The notes beneath the pieces were generated by a model. The model was given only the letters and a program-made list of their open reading frames with translations. It ran no database searches and was not told where the DNA came from. A DNA stretch of 64,000 bases, taken from NCBI GenBank assembly GCA_020632995.1, contig JACKEN010000011.1, forward strand, positions 1-64,000, given 5' to 3'. This stretch comes from Deltaproteobacteria bacterium. Lineage in GTDB: Bacteria; Myxococcota; Kuafuiibacteriia; Kuafuiibacteriales; Kuafuiibacteriaceae. This document shows positions 26,179 through 35,460 of this stretch, in pieces. The position numbers and the translations under genes were made by a program. Numbering within the stretch: the stretch's first letter is position 1; each line of letters begins with the position of its first letter.

Positions 26179-28731
26179 GTGCGCACCGCTCGCCTCATCT
26201 TCGTGCTCCTGTTGGGGATCTGCGCCCTCGCGCCGGTCCGCGCCCTGGCCCAGGGCGCGCCCGGGCCGATGACCCGGGCCCACAAGGACCTCAGCTCGTT
26301 CCCGGTCGACTGCAACAAGTGCCACGAGGCGGGCTACGGCGTCCCCGACGACAAGTGCCTCGCCTGCCACACCCACCAGCCGCTGCGCGCGCGCATCCGG
26401 GCCGGCAAAGGCTTCCACGCCGCGCCCGAGGTGAAGAAGCAGGCGTGCAAGGACTGCCACGCCGAGCACAAGGAGGAGCCGCCCGGCTCGGGCAAGGGGC
26501 GGCGCACCTCGGTCGACTGGCGCCCCTTCGGCGGCCAGCGCAACTTCGACCACGGCCTCACCGGCTGGCCGCTGGAGGGCACCCACCGCTTCCAGAAGTG
26601 CGAGAAGTGCCACGACCGAAAGTACCCAGAGACCAAGCTCACCACGTACCTGGGCGAGCGCGCGGAGTGCACCACCTGCCACTTCGGCACCGAGAAGAAG
26701 CCGGGGGTGGGCGGCTTCAACCCGCACAAGTTCACCGACGTGGCGCTCACCGACTGCAAGCTCTGCCACACCTTCTCGAACTTCCAGGTCGCGAACCTCG
26801 CGGCCACCAAGTTCGATCACGACAAGACCGATTACCCGCTGAAGGGTGAGCACCTGCGGAACAAGTGCGTGGCCTGCCACGAGAAGAACATCGAGACGTT
26901 CGAGATCAAGGACGTGGACTTCTCGGACTGCAAGGGCTGCCACGAGGACTCCCACCGCTCTGTGATCTCCGCGAAGCGCGACTGCAAGTCGTGCCACCTG
27001 CAGACCACCAAGTTCAGGAAGACGCGCTTCGACCACGCCAAGGAGACGAAGTTCCCCCTTCGGGGCAAGCACGCCAAGAACCGGTGCAAGGACTGCCACA
27101 AGATCGACAGCCCGCCCGAGGCACCGGCCATGGCCTGCGTGACCTGCCACGAGGACATCCACAAGGGGCGCTTCGGCAAGGAGACCTGCGAGGGCTGCCA
27201 CGTCGACCTCGGCTTCGAGCAGGTGGTCTACGACCACGACAAGAAGACCAAGATGGAGCTCTCGGGGGTCCACAAGACCACCAAGTGCACCAACTGCCAC
27301 CGCTTCGGGCTGGCCCAGAAGTTCGAGCGCTTCGAGACCACCACCTGCGCCGACTGCCACCGGCACCAGGAGGCCCACTGCGGCCAGTTCGGGATGGAGA
27401 ACTGCGAGCGCTGCCACGTCCGGGGCGGCGATCGGACCTCGAAGTTCGACCACTCCCTCACGAAGTTCCCGCTCGAGCGCGCCCACGCCGACGTGGACTG
27501 CGAGCGGTGCCACAAGCCGGCGGAGCTCGGGAAGTCCAAGGAGTGCAAGAACACCGTCAAGTACACCGGGCTGGAGCCGCAGTGCGCGACCTGCCACGAG
27601 GACATCCACAAGGGTGAGCTGGGCCAGGAGTGCAACAAGTGCCACACCGGAGGCGAGAACTTCAGGACCCTGGTGTTCGACCACAACCGGGACGCCCGCT
27701 TCCCACTCACCGGCTTCCACCAGGTGGTGGAGTGCAACGAGTGCCACCCGGGCCGAAAGTACAAGCTGGGCGAGTACCGCTGCTACTCGTGCCACGAGAA
27801 GGACGACGTGCACGCCACCGTGCTCGGTGACGACTGCTCCAAGTGCCACGAGACCACCGGCGGGGCCCCGACCTTCAACCACGACGTCCACACCGACTTC
27901 GCGCGCTACGGGGTCCACGCGCGCGTCGAGTGCGAGCGCTGCCACTTCCTGAACCCGGACGGCGGCAGCTACGCGGACGAGCTCAAGAAGCTCAAGGCCG
28001 AGCTCTCCGGGACCTCCACCGCGGGGCCCGCGAGCGAGGAGCAGGAGCTGGCGGTGATCCGCGAGCGGGTGGCCCGGCTCCCGGTCATCGCCCCCGCCGG
28101 CGCGCCGCTCGACCTGAAGTTCCGCTCCGCCGGGGCGGAGTGCGAGGACTGCCACCCCGACCCGCACCGGGTGCGTGACAACCTGGATTGCGGCTCATGC
28201 CACGGCTTCGAGAAGTGGACGGCGCCCGAGAAGAACGGCTACCACGAGTCGGCGGGGTTCGAGCTGGTGGGCGCGCACCAGGTGGTGGCCTGCTCCCTGT
28301 GCCACCTGGGCTCCGGCAGCCTGAAGGGCAGGGGCGAGCGCTGCGGGGGCTGCCACGCGCAGGACGACATCCACGCCGGCTCCTTCGGGGCCGACTGCGG
28401 GCGCTGCCACGAGCAGCAGTTCTGGGTGCCCACGACGTTCACCCACGTCGACACCGGCTACGTGCTCGAGGGCATCCACCGGACGCTGGAGTGCCGGCAG
28501 TGCCACCAGGCGGGGAACTACTTCATCGGCAGCAACTGCTACAACTGCCACCTGGCTGACTATCGCGAGGCCGACTGGCACAAGGGCTTCGACGCCGACC
28601 TCAACCGGGGCAAGGACGTCTTCATCATCCACGGCGGGTTCAACGCCCAGGAGCGGTCCCTGGACTGCGACGCCTGCCACAACCAATTCACCTTCGCGCG
28701 GGGGACATACACGAATGCTCAGTCCCCGTGA
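26179..28731 (+). CDS. Secreted multihaem cytochrome c with 30 CxxCH motifs
   Basis: 850 residues with a cleavable signal peptide (LLLGICALAPVRALAQG). By eye I count 30 CxxCH haem-binding motifs from about residue 45 to 836, with no other catalytic domain. A repeating block, FDH...(F/Y)PL.G.H...CxxCH, recurs about nine times, so the protein grew by internal duplication of a c3/c7-like unit whose extra His residues can be distal haem ligands. Such chains act as electron wires through the periplasm or across the outer membrane. The stop overlaps the start of the beta-barrel gene by 17 nt, arguing for coupled production and a complex. No lipobox is present. Confidence 0.92.
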   Translation: MRTARLIFVLLLGICALAPVRALAQGAPGPMTRAHKDLSSFPVDCNKCHEAGYGVPDDKCLACHTHQPLRARIRAGKGFHAAPEVKKQACKDCHAEHKEEPPGSGKGRRTSVDWRPFGGQRNFDHGLTGWPLEGTHRFQKCEKCHDRKYPETKLTTYLGERAECTTCHFGTEKKPGVGGFNPHKFTDVALTDCKLCHTFSNFQVANLAATKFDHDKTDYPLKGEHLRNKCVACHEKNIETFEIKDVDFSDCKGCHEDSHRSVISAKRDCKSCHLQTTKFRKTRFDHAKETKFPLRGKHAKNRCKDCHKIDSPPEAPAMACVTCHEDIHKGRFGKETCEGCHVDLGFEQVVYDHDKKTKMELSGVHKTTKCTNCHRFGLAQKFERFETTTCADCHRHQEAHCGQFGMENCERCHVRGGDRTSKFDHSLTKFPLERAHADVDCERCHKPAELGKSKECKNTVKYTGLEPQCATCHEDIHKGELGQECNKCHTGGENFRTLVFDHNRDARFPLTGFHQVVECNECHPGRKYKLGEYRCYSCHEKDDVHATVLGDDCSKCHETTGGAPTFNHDVHTDFARYGVHARVECERCHFLNPDGGSYADELKKLKAELSGTSTAGPASEEQELAVIRERVARLPVIAPAGAPLDLKFRSAGAECEDCHPDPHRVRDNLDCGSCHGFEKWTAPEKNGYHESAGFELVGAHQVVACSLCHLGSGSLKGRGERCGGCHAQDDIHAGSFGADCGRCHEQQFWVPTTFTHVDTGYVLEGIHRTLECRQCHQAGNYFIGSNCYNCHLADYREADWHKGFDADLNRGKDVFIIHGGFNAQERSLDCDACHNQFTFARGTYTNAQSP

Positions 28732-30592
28732 GTGGCTCTTGTTCGCCGTGCTCTTCACCGTCCCGGTGGGCCTGACCCTCAGCGTGGTCAGCCCCGCCGT
28801 GGCGCAGACGAAGAGCAAGAAGAAGCGGAGCAAGAAGAAGTCCAAGAAGAAGGCGCCGGAGGCCCCGCCCCCGGCCGAGGCCACACCGCCCCCCGCGGCC
28901 CCGCCCGAGCCCGACCTCGAGGCGCTGCGCCAGGAGCTCGAGGCGGCCAAGGCGGAGGCCGAGAAGCGAAAGACGTCCAAGGTCACCCCCGGCACCGCCT
29001 CTCGGTGGTCGAACCGCGGGGCGATGGTGCCGGTGCAATCGGAGTTGCAGCTCACCGCGCCGCTGCCCCAGCGCGCGGTGCCGGTGCCGATGGGGGTCGA
29101 GACGCCCGGGCAGTCGCTCATCGGCGAGGAGGGGACGCTCTCCGCCCGGCTGGCCCTGAGCTACTACCACATCCAGACCCGGGGCCAGGACATCGTCTAC
29201 TCTGGCGAGGACGTCCTCGAGGGCGTGGATCGCGACATCGACTTCATGCGCGGCCGGGCCACCATGGCCTACGAGCGCATCGCGGGCACCGAGTTCGGCG
29301 CCCACCTCGACCTCGAGTACCGCCCCCGCATCAACGGCACCCGCTTCACCGACTCCCGCTTGAACGAGCTGTACGTCTCGTACGGGCTCACCGACTTCCG
29401 GCGGCCCGGCGGGCCGTGGTGGGGGCTGGCGGCGGGGCGGCTCTCGATCCGCGAGGCGGGCTACGCCCAGGCCGACGGCGTCGCGTTCCGGGCCCGGCCG
29501 ATCGAGGCGCTGCAGGTCGGCGCCTTCGCCGGCTTGACCGGCAACCCGTACGGCTACAACTGGCGGCAGCGCACCACCCAGCTCTTCAGCGCGGACTGGT
29601 GGACGGGCGGCGCCTTCGCCTCGCTCCGCACGAAGCAGCTCACCGTCAACGCGTCCGGCGTGCTGACCTTCGCGAACCTCCTGGTGGAGCGGGTCGACGA
29701 CCCCGCGGTCACCGACGGCCCCGGCATCGACCGGGTCTACGCGTATCTCGACGCCGCGTACCTCGTGACGCGGGACTTCAACGTGCTGGTCACCGGCTGG
29801 CTGGACATCCTACCCGGCGGTCAGACGGTGCAGAATGCCGAGGTCATCGGCTCGTACACCCCGCTCCCCGGGCTCGACCTGACGCTCGGGTTGGGCCGCT
29901 TCTCCACCGTGGTCTACGAGCTGAGCACCGGCTACTCGTACACCTTCGATCCCAACGGGAACCTCTTCCAGCCGAACCTCCCGCCGATCGTGGACGAGAA
30001 CAACAACCCCATCGTCCCCTTCGACGGCGCGCTGTTCACCACCATCTACAACCAGATCCGCTTCCGGGCGGGGTACCGGGTGATGCGCGACCTCGAGGTC
30101 TTCGCCCGGGTGAACAGCCTGATCCGCGACTTCTCCGGCACCAACGACATCGCGCAGGCCCAGTTCGGGGCCACCATCAACCAAGCGTCGCTGCGGGTGG
30201 TGCCGGGGGGCGGCGTCCGCTACCGCAACCCGTCGATCGTCGACGCCTCGGCCGAGGCAAGCTACATTGCGGACGACGTGTCCAACGCCGACGCGATGAC
30301 CCGCTTCATGATCGGGCGTGGGCTGTACGGCTTCTACGTCTCCGCCGACGCCCGCAACTACTTCGGCAAGATCAAGGCGCTCGACGCGGGCGTGGACCTC
30401 ACCTACACCCTGCCGCGCGACCTCTTCCCCGGGCAGCTCATGGTGCGGGGCTCGTTCCGCTACTACGAGGAGGCGGTGGCCGTGCGCCGGCCGGACCTCG
30501 GGACGGATCAGCTCGGCGACGGTGACGTGCAGTTCATCATCCCCAAGCAGGAGAGCTACATGGGGTTCCTCGGGATGGAGTGGCGCATGTGA
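28715..30592 (+). CDS. Outer-membrane beta-barrel protein, likely partner of the 30-haem cytochrome
   Basis: 625 residues from the ATG at 28715, inside the cytochrome's last codons. A signal peptide (ends SPAVAQ) is followed by a Lys-rich stretch (KSKKKRSKKKSKKK), a Pro-rich linker and a short coiled coil. From about residue 110 the pattern is alternating amphipathic beta strands with aromatic girdle residues up to a terminal YMGFLGMEWRM, fitting a large beta-barrel. By analogy with porin-cytochrome conduits (MtrAB, PCC) it could sheath the cytochrome in the outer membrane; this is inferred from coupling and fold pattern. Confidence 0.75.
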   Translation: MLSPREWLLFAVLFTVPVGLTLSVVSPAVAQTKSKKKRSKKKSKKKAPEAPPPAEATPPPAAPPEPDLEALRQELEAAKAEAEKRKTSKVTPGTASRWSNRGAMVPVQSELQLTAPLPQRAVPVPMGVETPGQSLIGEEGTLSARLALSYYHIQTRGQDIVYSGEDVLEGVDRDIDFMRGRATMAYERIAGTEFGAHLDLEYRPRINGTRFTDSRLNELYVSYGLTDFRRPGGPWWGLAAGRLSIREAGYAQADGVAFRARPIEALQVGAFAGLTGNPYGYNWRQRTTQLFSADWWTGGAFASLRTKQLTVNASGVLTFANLLVERVDDPAVTDGPGIDRVYAYLDAAYLVTRDFNVLVTGWLDILPGGQTVQNAEVIGSYTPLPGLDLTLGLGRFSTVVYELSTGYSYTFDPNGNLFQPNLPPIVDENNNPIVPFDGALFTTIYNQIRFRAGYRVMRDLEVFARVNSLIRDFSGTNDIAQAQFGATINQASLRVVPGGGVRYRNPSIVDASAEASYIADDVSNADAMTRFMIGRGLYGFYVSADARNYFGKIKALDAGVDLTYTLPRDLFPGQLMVRGSFRYYEEAVAVRRPDLGTDQLGDGDVQFIIPKQESYMGFLGMEWRM

Positions 30593-30649
30593 GCGCCGCC
30601 AACCCGCGCGAGGCGGGTCGCCAATGCCGCCCTCGGGGGTTAGATAGGC

Positions 30650-31462
30650 ATGGTGAAGACAACGGCGCTCCTGATCCCCGTGGCCCTCTTGGGGGTTTCC
30701 ACCGTGGCCCAAGCGGCCGAGAGCCGGCTGCAGGTCGGGTTCGGCCTGACGACCAAGAAGATCAACGACGTCGACACGACGCTGGTCGCGCCACGCTTCG
30801 ACGCCGACATCGGGGTCTCCGACCACTTCGGGGTGTCCGCCATCCTCCCCCTCACCAGCCTCAGCCGCTCCGAGGGTGAGGGGACCTTCCGCTTCGGGAA
30901 CCCCTACCTGGGCGGGTTCTGGAGCACCGACTTCGAGATCCTGAGCCTCAAGGTGGGCGCTGGCGTCACCCTCCCGGTGGCCTCCCAGGACACCGCCACC
31001 GTAGAGGGGCTGGCCAACAGCGCCGTCGCCTACACCTCGGCCCAGGCCCTGGCCGGCCTCGGCGACTTCTGGCTCTACCAGCCCGGCACCATGGCCCTCG
31101 CGGTGCCGGTGCAGGCCAAGCTCGACCTCGCCCTGGTCGAGATCCGAGCCGACGCGACCTGGGCCCTCCTCATCCCCACCAAGGACTACGCCGAGGTCGA
31201 CACCACCCTGCAGCTCGCGGGCGAGGCCCTCATCAACATCCCCTTCGTGGGCTTCGGGGCCCGGGTGCAGTCGGTGTGGATCCCCACCGCGGACGGCGAC
31301 AAGATGCAGCTCTCGGTGGCCCCGGTGGTCGAGGCCGAGGTCGGCCCGGTGTTCGCGCGGACCATGTTCCTCATCAACCTGGACGGCCCGAGCGGCTTCT
31401 CCTTCGACAACGGCAACGACAAGTTCTGGGGCTGGCACCTGGCCGCCGGGGTCAAGTTCTAG
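30650..31462 (+). CDS. Outer-membrane beta-barrel protein, small
   Basis: 270 residues with a signal peptide (ALLGVSTVAQAAE). The rest is alternating beta strands ending in the aromatic WGWHLAAGVKF, typical of a barrel recognised by the BAM machinery. It follows the larger barrel by 57 bp on the same strand and may belong to the same transcript. No family is recognised. Confidence 0.65.
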   Translation: MVKTTALLIPVALLGVSTVAQAAESRLQVGFGLTTKKINDVDTTLVAPRFDADIGVSDHFGVSAILPLTSLSRSEGEGTFRFGNPYLGGFWSTDFEILSLKVGAGVTLPVASQDTATVEGLANSAVAYTSAQALAGLGDFWLYQPGTMALAVPVQAKLDLALVEIRADATWALLIPTKDYAEVDTTLQLAGEALINIPFVGFGARVQSVWIPTADGDKMQLSVAPVVEAEVGPVFARTMFLINLDGPSGFSFDNGNDKFWGWHLAAGVKF

Positions 31463-31480
31463 GGTCCCCGGGCCGCCGGA

Positions 31481-31510
31481 TTGACTGATCAGTCGGCCAT
31501 CCCACATACA
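31481..31510 (+). promoter_or_regulatory. Promoter with 12-bp operator palindrome
   Basis: TTGACT (31481-31486) and CATACA (31505-31510), 18 nt apart, fit -35 and -10 boxes. GACTGATCAGTC (31483-31494) is a perfect 12-bp palindrome over the -35 box, like operators of TetR-family repressors. No regulator gene is adjacent. The ATG at 31517 lies about where transcription would begin, so the mRNA may be leaderless. Confidence 0.55.
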
Positions 31511-31516
31511 CGGCGC

Positions 31517-33247
31517 ATGACCGCCACCGTGGAGATGATGAGCTCCGCCGCCAAGAGCGCGCGGGCCACCGATCAGACTCACCTCGACCGCGCCGTGACC
31601 GAGGTGCGGGACGCCGCCACCACCTTCGCGCGGCTCTCCATCGCCGAGAAGATCGCGCTCCTCGACGAGACCCTGGCCCGGGTGGCCGAGGGGGCCGAGG
31701 CCTGGGCGCGGGACGGGCACAAGGCCAAGGGCCTGCCCGAGGACCACGGCGAGGAGTGGCTCGCGGGTGTCACCCCCACGATGCGGAACCTGCGGCTGCT
31801 CGCGGACACCCTGCGCCGCATCCAGGCGGGCGGGCGCGCGGTGGCCGACAGCCAGATCAAGCAGCGGCCCGACGGGCGGGTCGAGGTCGACGTCTTCCCC
31901 ACCGACGGCATCGACGGCGCGCTCTTCGCGGGCTTCACGGTGAGCGAGCTGATGCAAGAGGGGTTGACCACGGGCGACGTGAAGGCCCAGGCCGGCCGCT
32001 TCTACGACGAGAAGGCCCCCGAGGGCGGGGTCTCGCTGATCCTCGGGGCGGGCAACGTCTCGTCCATCCCGCCGATGGACGCGCTCTACAAGAGCTTCGC
32101 CGAGGGCTTCGTCAACGTGGTGAAGATGAACCCGGTGAACGAGTGGGCGGGGCCGCACCTCGAGAAGGCCTTCAAGCCCTTCGTGGACCGCGGCTTCCTG
32201 CGCGTGGTCTACGGCGGGGCCGAGGTGGGCAAGTACCTGGTGGAGCACCCGCAGGTGGACGACGTCCACATCACCGGGAGCAACCTCACCCACGACATGA
32301 TCGTGTGGGGCCCGCCCGGGCCGGAGCGCGAGCGCCGCATCCGCGACAAGGACCCGCTCCTCAAGAAGCGCATCACCTCCGAGCTCGGCAACGTGAGCCC
32401 GGTGGCCATCGTGCCCGGGGACTACGACGAGTCCGAGCTGACCTTCATGGCGCGGAACGTGGCCGCCATGGTCACCAACAACGCCTCCTTCAACTGCAAC
32501 GCAGCGAAGATGATGGTGGTGGCCAAGGGCTGGGCCCAGCGCACCCGCTTCATCGAGCTGGTGACCCGCTTCATGGCCGAGGCCCCCACGCGCCTGGCCT
32601 ACTACCCCGGCGCGTTCGAGCGGTACGGGCGCCTGGTCGAGGGGCGCACCGGGGTCCGCAAGGTGGGTGACGGCGACGCGAAGAAGCTCCCCTGGACCCT
32701 GATCCCCGACGTGGACCCGGCGAACGCCAACGACCCGGTGTTCCACACCGAGCCCTTCTGCGGGCTGATCTCCGAGACCGCGCTCGATGCAAGCGAGCCT
32801 GCGGAGTTCCTCGCCAAGGCCACCGCGTTCATGAACGACACCCTCTGGGGCACCCTCAACGCGATGATCGTCATCTCGCCCAAGCACGAGAAGTCGCACG
32901 AGGTCGGGGGCGCCCTCGAGGAGGCGATCAAGGCGCTCCGCTACGGGTCGGTCACCATCAACCACTGGGCCGCCCTGGTCTACGCCACCACCTCGCCCGC
33001 GTGGGGCGGGCACCCAAGCTCCACCCTCGAGGACGTGCAGAGCGGCATGGGCTGGGTGCACAACACCTACCTGCTCGAGGGCATCGAGAAGACGGTGCTC
33101 CGCGGGCCGCTCAAGGTGTTCCCGAAGCCGGTGTGGTTCGCGGACCACCGTCGGGTGGCCCAGATGGGCAAGCGCCTGGTGCAGATGGAGCTGAGCCCGA
33201 GCTGGCTGAAGGTGCCGGGCCTCGTGGTCAACGCCCTGCAGGGCTGA
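31517..33247 (+). CDS. Aldehyde dehydrogenase family protein
   Basis: About 576 residues from the ATG at 31517; an in-frame TTG at 31481 lies within the promoter. The NAD(P)-binding and catalytic core is recognisable: VKMNPVNEWAGP, VHITGSNLTHD, the general-base Glu in SELGNVSP (about 288) and the nucleophile in NASFNCNAAKMM (about 326). It is about 80 residues longer than ordinary ALDHs and the motifs are divergent, so it belongs to an uncommon subfamily; the aldehyde is unknown. The 3' end overlaps the convergent histidine kinase by 20 bp. Confidence 0.82.
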   Translation: MTATVEMMSSAAKSARATDQTHLDRAVTEVRDAATTFARLSIAEKIALLDETLARVAEGAEAWARDGHKAKGLPEDHGEEWLAGVTPTMRNLRLLADTLRRIQAGGRAVADSQIKQRPDGRVEVDVFPTDGIDGALFAGFTVSELMQEGLTTGDVKAQAGRFYDEKAPEGGVSLILGAGNVSSIPPMDALYKSFAEGFVNVVKMNPVNEWAGPHLEKAFKPFVDRGFLRVVYGGAEVGKYLVEHPQVDDVHITGSNLTHDMIVWGPPGPERERRIRDKDPLLKKRITSELGNVSPVAIVPGDYDESELTFMARNVAAMVTNNASFNCNAAKMMVVAKGWAQRTRFIELVTRFMAEAPTRLAYYPGAFERYGRLVEGRTGVRKVGDGDAKKLPWTLIPDVDPANANDPVFHTEPFCGLISETALDASEPAEFLAKATAFMNDTLWGTLNAMIVISPKHEKSHEVGGALEEAIKALRYGSVTINHWAALVYATTSPAWGGHPSSTLEDVQSGMGWVHNTYLLEGIEKTVLRGPLKVFPKPVWFADHRRVAQMGKRLVQMELSPSWLKVPGLVVNALQG

Positions 33248-35396
33248 CCATCGCCTCCTCGACCCGCGCCATCACCTCGTCCGGGCGGAAGGGCTTGTGC
33301 AGGAAGACCTGCAGCTGCTCAGCGCCCACCATCGCCAGGACCTCCTCCTTCGCGTAGCCGCTCATCAGCACCACCGGGATCTGCATGCCTCGCCGCCTCA
33401 TCTCGGCCAGGGTGGCGGGGCCGCTGAGCCCGTCCATCGACACGTCCATGAGGACCACCTGGATGGGCGGGCTCCCGTCCCGCAGCAGCTCCAAGCAGCG
33501 CCGCCCATCCGCCGCCTCCACCACCTGGACGCCGCTCCGCTCCAGGATGCGTCGCAGGACGCCGCGGACCTCCACCTCGTCGTCGACCACCAGCACCCGG
33601 CGCTCCCGCTCGGGGCGCGGGGGCGGCGGGGCGGCCATGCGCGCCGCCTCGGTCGGCATGGCCTCGAGCACCGGGAGGTAGAGGCGCAGGGTGGTGCCGG
33701 CGCCCGGCGCGCTCCGCACGGTGATGGTGCCCTGGCCCCGACGGATGGTCCCGATCGCGCCCGCGAGCCCGAGGCCGCGCCCCTGGAACTTGGTGGTGAA
33801 GAAGGGCTCGAACATGCGCTCCACCGTCTCCGGGGCCATGCCGCAGCCGTCGTCCTCGACCTCCACGTACGCGTAGGCGCCCGGGGCGAGGGACTGCTGG
33901 GCGAGCGGGGGCACCACCGGCGGGGTCACCTCCTCTGCGACGCCGGTGCGCACGAAGACGTGCCCGCCCTCGGGCGGCAACGCCTCCACCGCGTTGCTCA
34001 GGACGGCGGAGAGGGCCTGCCCGAGGAGCTTCACGTCGCCCTGGATCCGCGCCGGCGCCAGCTCCTCGGTCAGCACCACGTTCGTCGGGAGGAGCGGGCG
34101 GAGGTCCTTCACGGTGCTCGCCACCAGGGCCGACAGCTCGATCAGCTGGGGCGCGTAGTAGCCGCGGCCGGCGTAGGCGAGCATCGCCTCGGTCACCCCC
34201 GCCACCCGCTGGCCGGCGGCCAGGATCCCCTCGAGCTCGGTGCGCACCTCGGGCTCCGGAGCGAGCATCGACAGGGCGTAGTCCGCGGACCCGATGATGC
34301 CGACCAGCATGTTGTTGATGTCGTGGGCGAGGCCTCCGGAGAGCGCGCCCAGGCTCTCGAGCTTCTGGCCGGCCGCGATCTTGGCCTGCATGCGGCGCTG
34401 CTCCTCCTCCGCCCGCGCTCGCTCCGCCATCTCGTGCTCCAGGTCGGCGTTGGTGCGCTGCAGATCGCTGGCGAGGGCCTCGACGCTGCGCCGCCGGAGC
34501 TGCTGCAGGCGGAGGTAGCCGGCCAGCAGGAGCGAGATCAGGATCCCCGCGACCCCGCTGACCTCGGGCCCCAGCCCGGACGTGAGCGTCTCGGTGGGGC
34601 GCGCGGTCAAGCGCCACCGCCGCCCGCCCCAGTCGAGGGTGACGGTCTGCGCCCGGTCTGCCATGGGCTCCCCGCCGTCCGGTCGAAACGTCACCGCGTC
34701 CTCCGGCGCGGCCATGTCCTGCACCTCGAGCTCGAAGGGGTTGTGCTCGAAGCGGGCCAGGGCGTCCTCCACCACCCGCCGGGTGCTCAGCACCCCCACC
34801 GCGAAGCCCACCAGGCGCTCGGTGCGGGCCTCTGGGGTCTTCGGGACGTGGCCGCCCCGGTAGACCGGCGCGAACACCAGCAGCCCCGGCGCGGGGCCCT
34901 GGACCAGGGGCACCGGCGCGGTGGCGGTGGGCTGGCCAGTCGCGGCCGCGCCCAAGAGCGCCTCCCGGCGGCGGGCCTCGCTCGCCACGTCGAACCCGAG
35001 GGCCGCCTCGTTCCCGTTCAGCGGCTGGATGTGGTGGACCCTCACCCGGAGCTCGCCGTCCTCGCCGCGCTCGGCCACGTTCCAGCTCAGGGCCATCAGC
35101 ACGCGCTCCTCCACCAGCACCCGCTCGGCGAAGGTCTCGAACTCGTCGTGGGTCACCAGGTCGCTGGAGGAGATGAACGCCGCGGTGTCCTCGACTCCGC
35201 GCATCAGGGTCTCGAGCCGGAGCTGCAGGGTGGCCCGCCGCTCCTGGACCAGGGCGTGGAAGCGCGCCGCGCTCACCCGGCTCCGGGCGTGGGCGAGGGT
35301 GCCGGCCACCGCCGCGGTGAGGACCAGGCCGAGGACCAGGACGAGGGGCGGCCCCAGCCCCCACCGCGCCTGCACCTGTCCCTGGCGTCTGTCCAC
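33228..35396 (-). CDS. Hybrid sensor histidine kinase with C-terminal receiver domain
   Basis: About 722 residues from the GTG at 35396, which has GGAGG upstream. TM1 (PLVLVLGLVLTAAVAGTLA) is followed by an extracytoplasmic CHASE-like domain (about 60-260), a second TM helix (VAGILISLLLAGYLRL), a coiled coil, a HisKA domain (GGLAHDINNMLVGI with the phospho-His), a HATPase (LSNAVEAL, DDGCGM, GRGLGLAG) and a receiver domain (VLVVDDE; phospho-acceptor Asp in VVLMDVSMDG; MSGYAK). It is complete. No DNA-binding response regulator is adjacent, so output may go through a phosphotransfer protein. Confidence 0.9.
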   Translation of the reverse strand: MDRRQGQVQARWGLGPPLVLVLGLVLTAAVAGTLAHARSRVSAARFHALVQERRATLQLRLETLMRGVEDTAAFISSSDLVTHDEFETFAERVLVEERVLMALSWNVAERGEDGELRVRVHHIQPLNGNEAALGFDVASEARRREALLGAAATGQPTATAPVPLVQGPAPGLLVFAPVYRGGHVPKTPEARTERLVGFAVGVLSTRRVVEDALARFEHNPFELEVQDMAAPEDAVTFRPDGGEPMADRAQTVTLDWGGRRWRLTARPTETLTSGLGPEVSGVAGILISLLLAGYLRLQQLRRRSVEALASDLQRTNADLEHEMAERARAEEEQRRMQAKIAAGQKLESLGALSGGLAHDINNMLVGIIGSADYALSMLAPEPEVRTELEGILAAGQRVAGVTEAMLAYAGRGYYAPQLIELSALVASTVKDLRPLLPTNVVLTEELAPARIQGDVKLLGQALSAVLSNAVEALPPEGGHVFVRTGVAEEVTPPVVPPLAQQSLAPGAYAYVEVEDDGCGMAPETVERMFEPFFTTKFQGRGLGLAGAIGTIRRGQGTITVRSAPGAGTTLRLYLPVLEAMPTEAARMAAPPPPRPERERRVLVVDDEVEVRGVLRRILERSGVQVVEAADGRRCLELLRDGSPPIQVVLMDVSMDGLSGPATLAEMRRRGMQIPVVLMSGYAKEEVLAMVGAEQLQVFLHKPFRPDEVMARVEEAMVSPAGR

Positions 35397-35444
35397 CGCG
35401 CCTCCGTGGGGCCGACAGGACCCCACGGCATCATCGCACCGGCA

Positions 35445-35457
35445 GGCCCTACGGGCC
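35445..35457 (-). terminator. Short GC hairpin after the ppx/gppA stop
   Basis: GGCCC-TAC-GGGCC lies 3 nt beyond the last gene of the tol-pal cluster. The stem is strong but no T-run follows, so it is a possible terminator only. Confidence 0.35.
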
Positions 35458-35460
35458 AGT

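Noticed and set aside
26319..27617. Additional Cys/His-rich frames within the cytochrome gene
   Set aside because: They are out-of-frame shadows lacking CxxCH motifs and start signals.
26942..27660. Type IV or nitrite-reductase-like catalytic haem (CxxCK)
   Set aside because: All haem motifs seen are CxxCH; no CxxCK or CxnCH catalytic variant was found.
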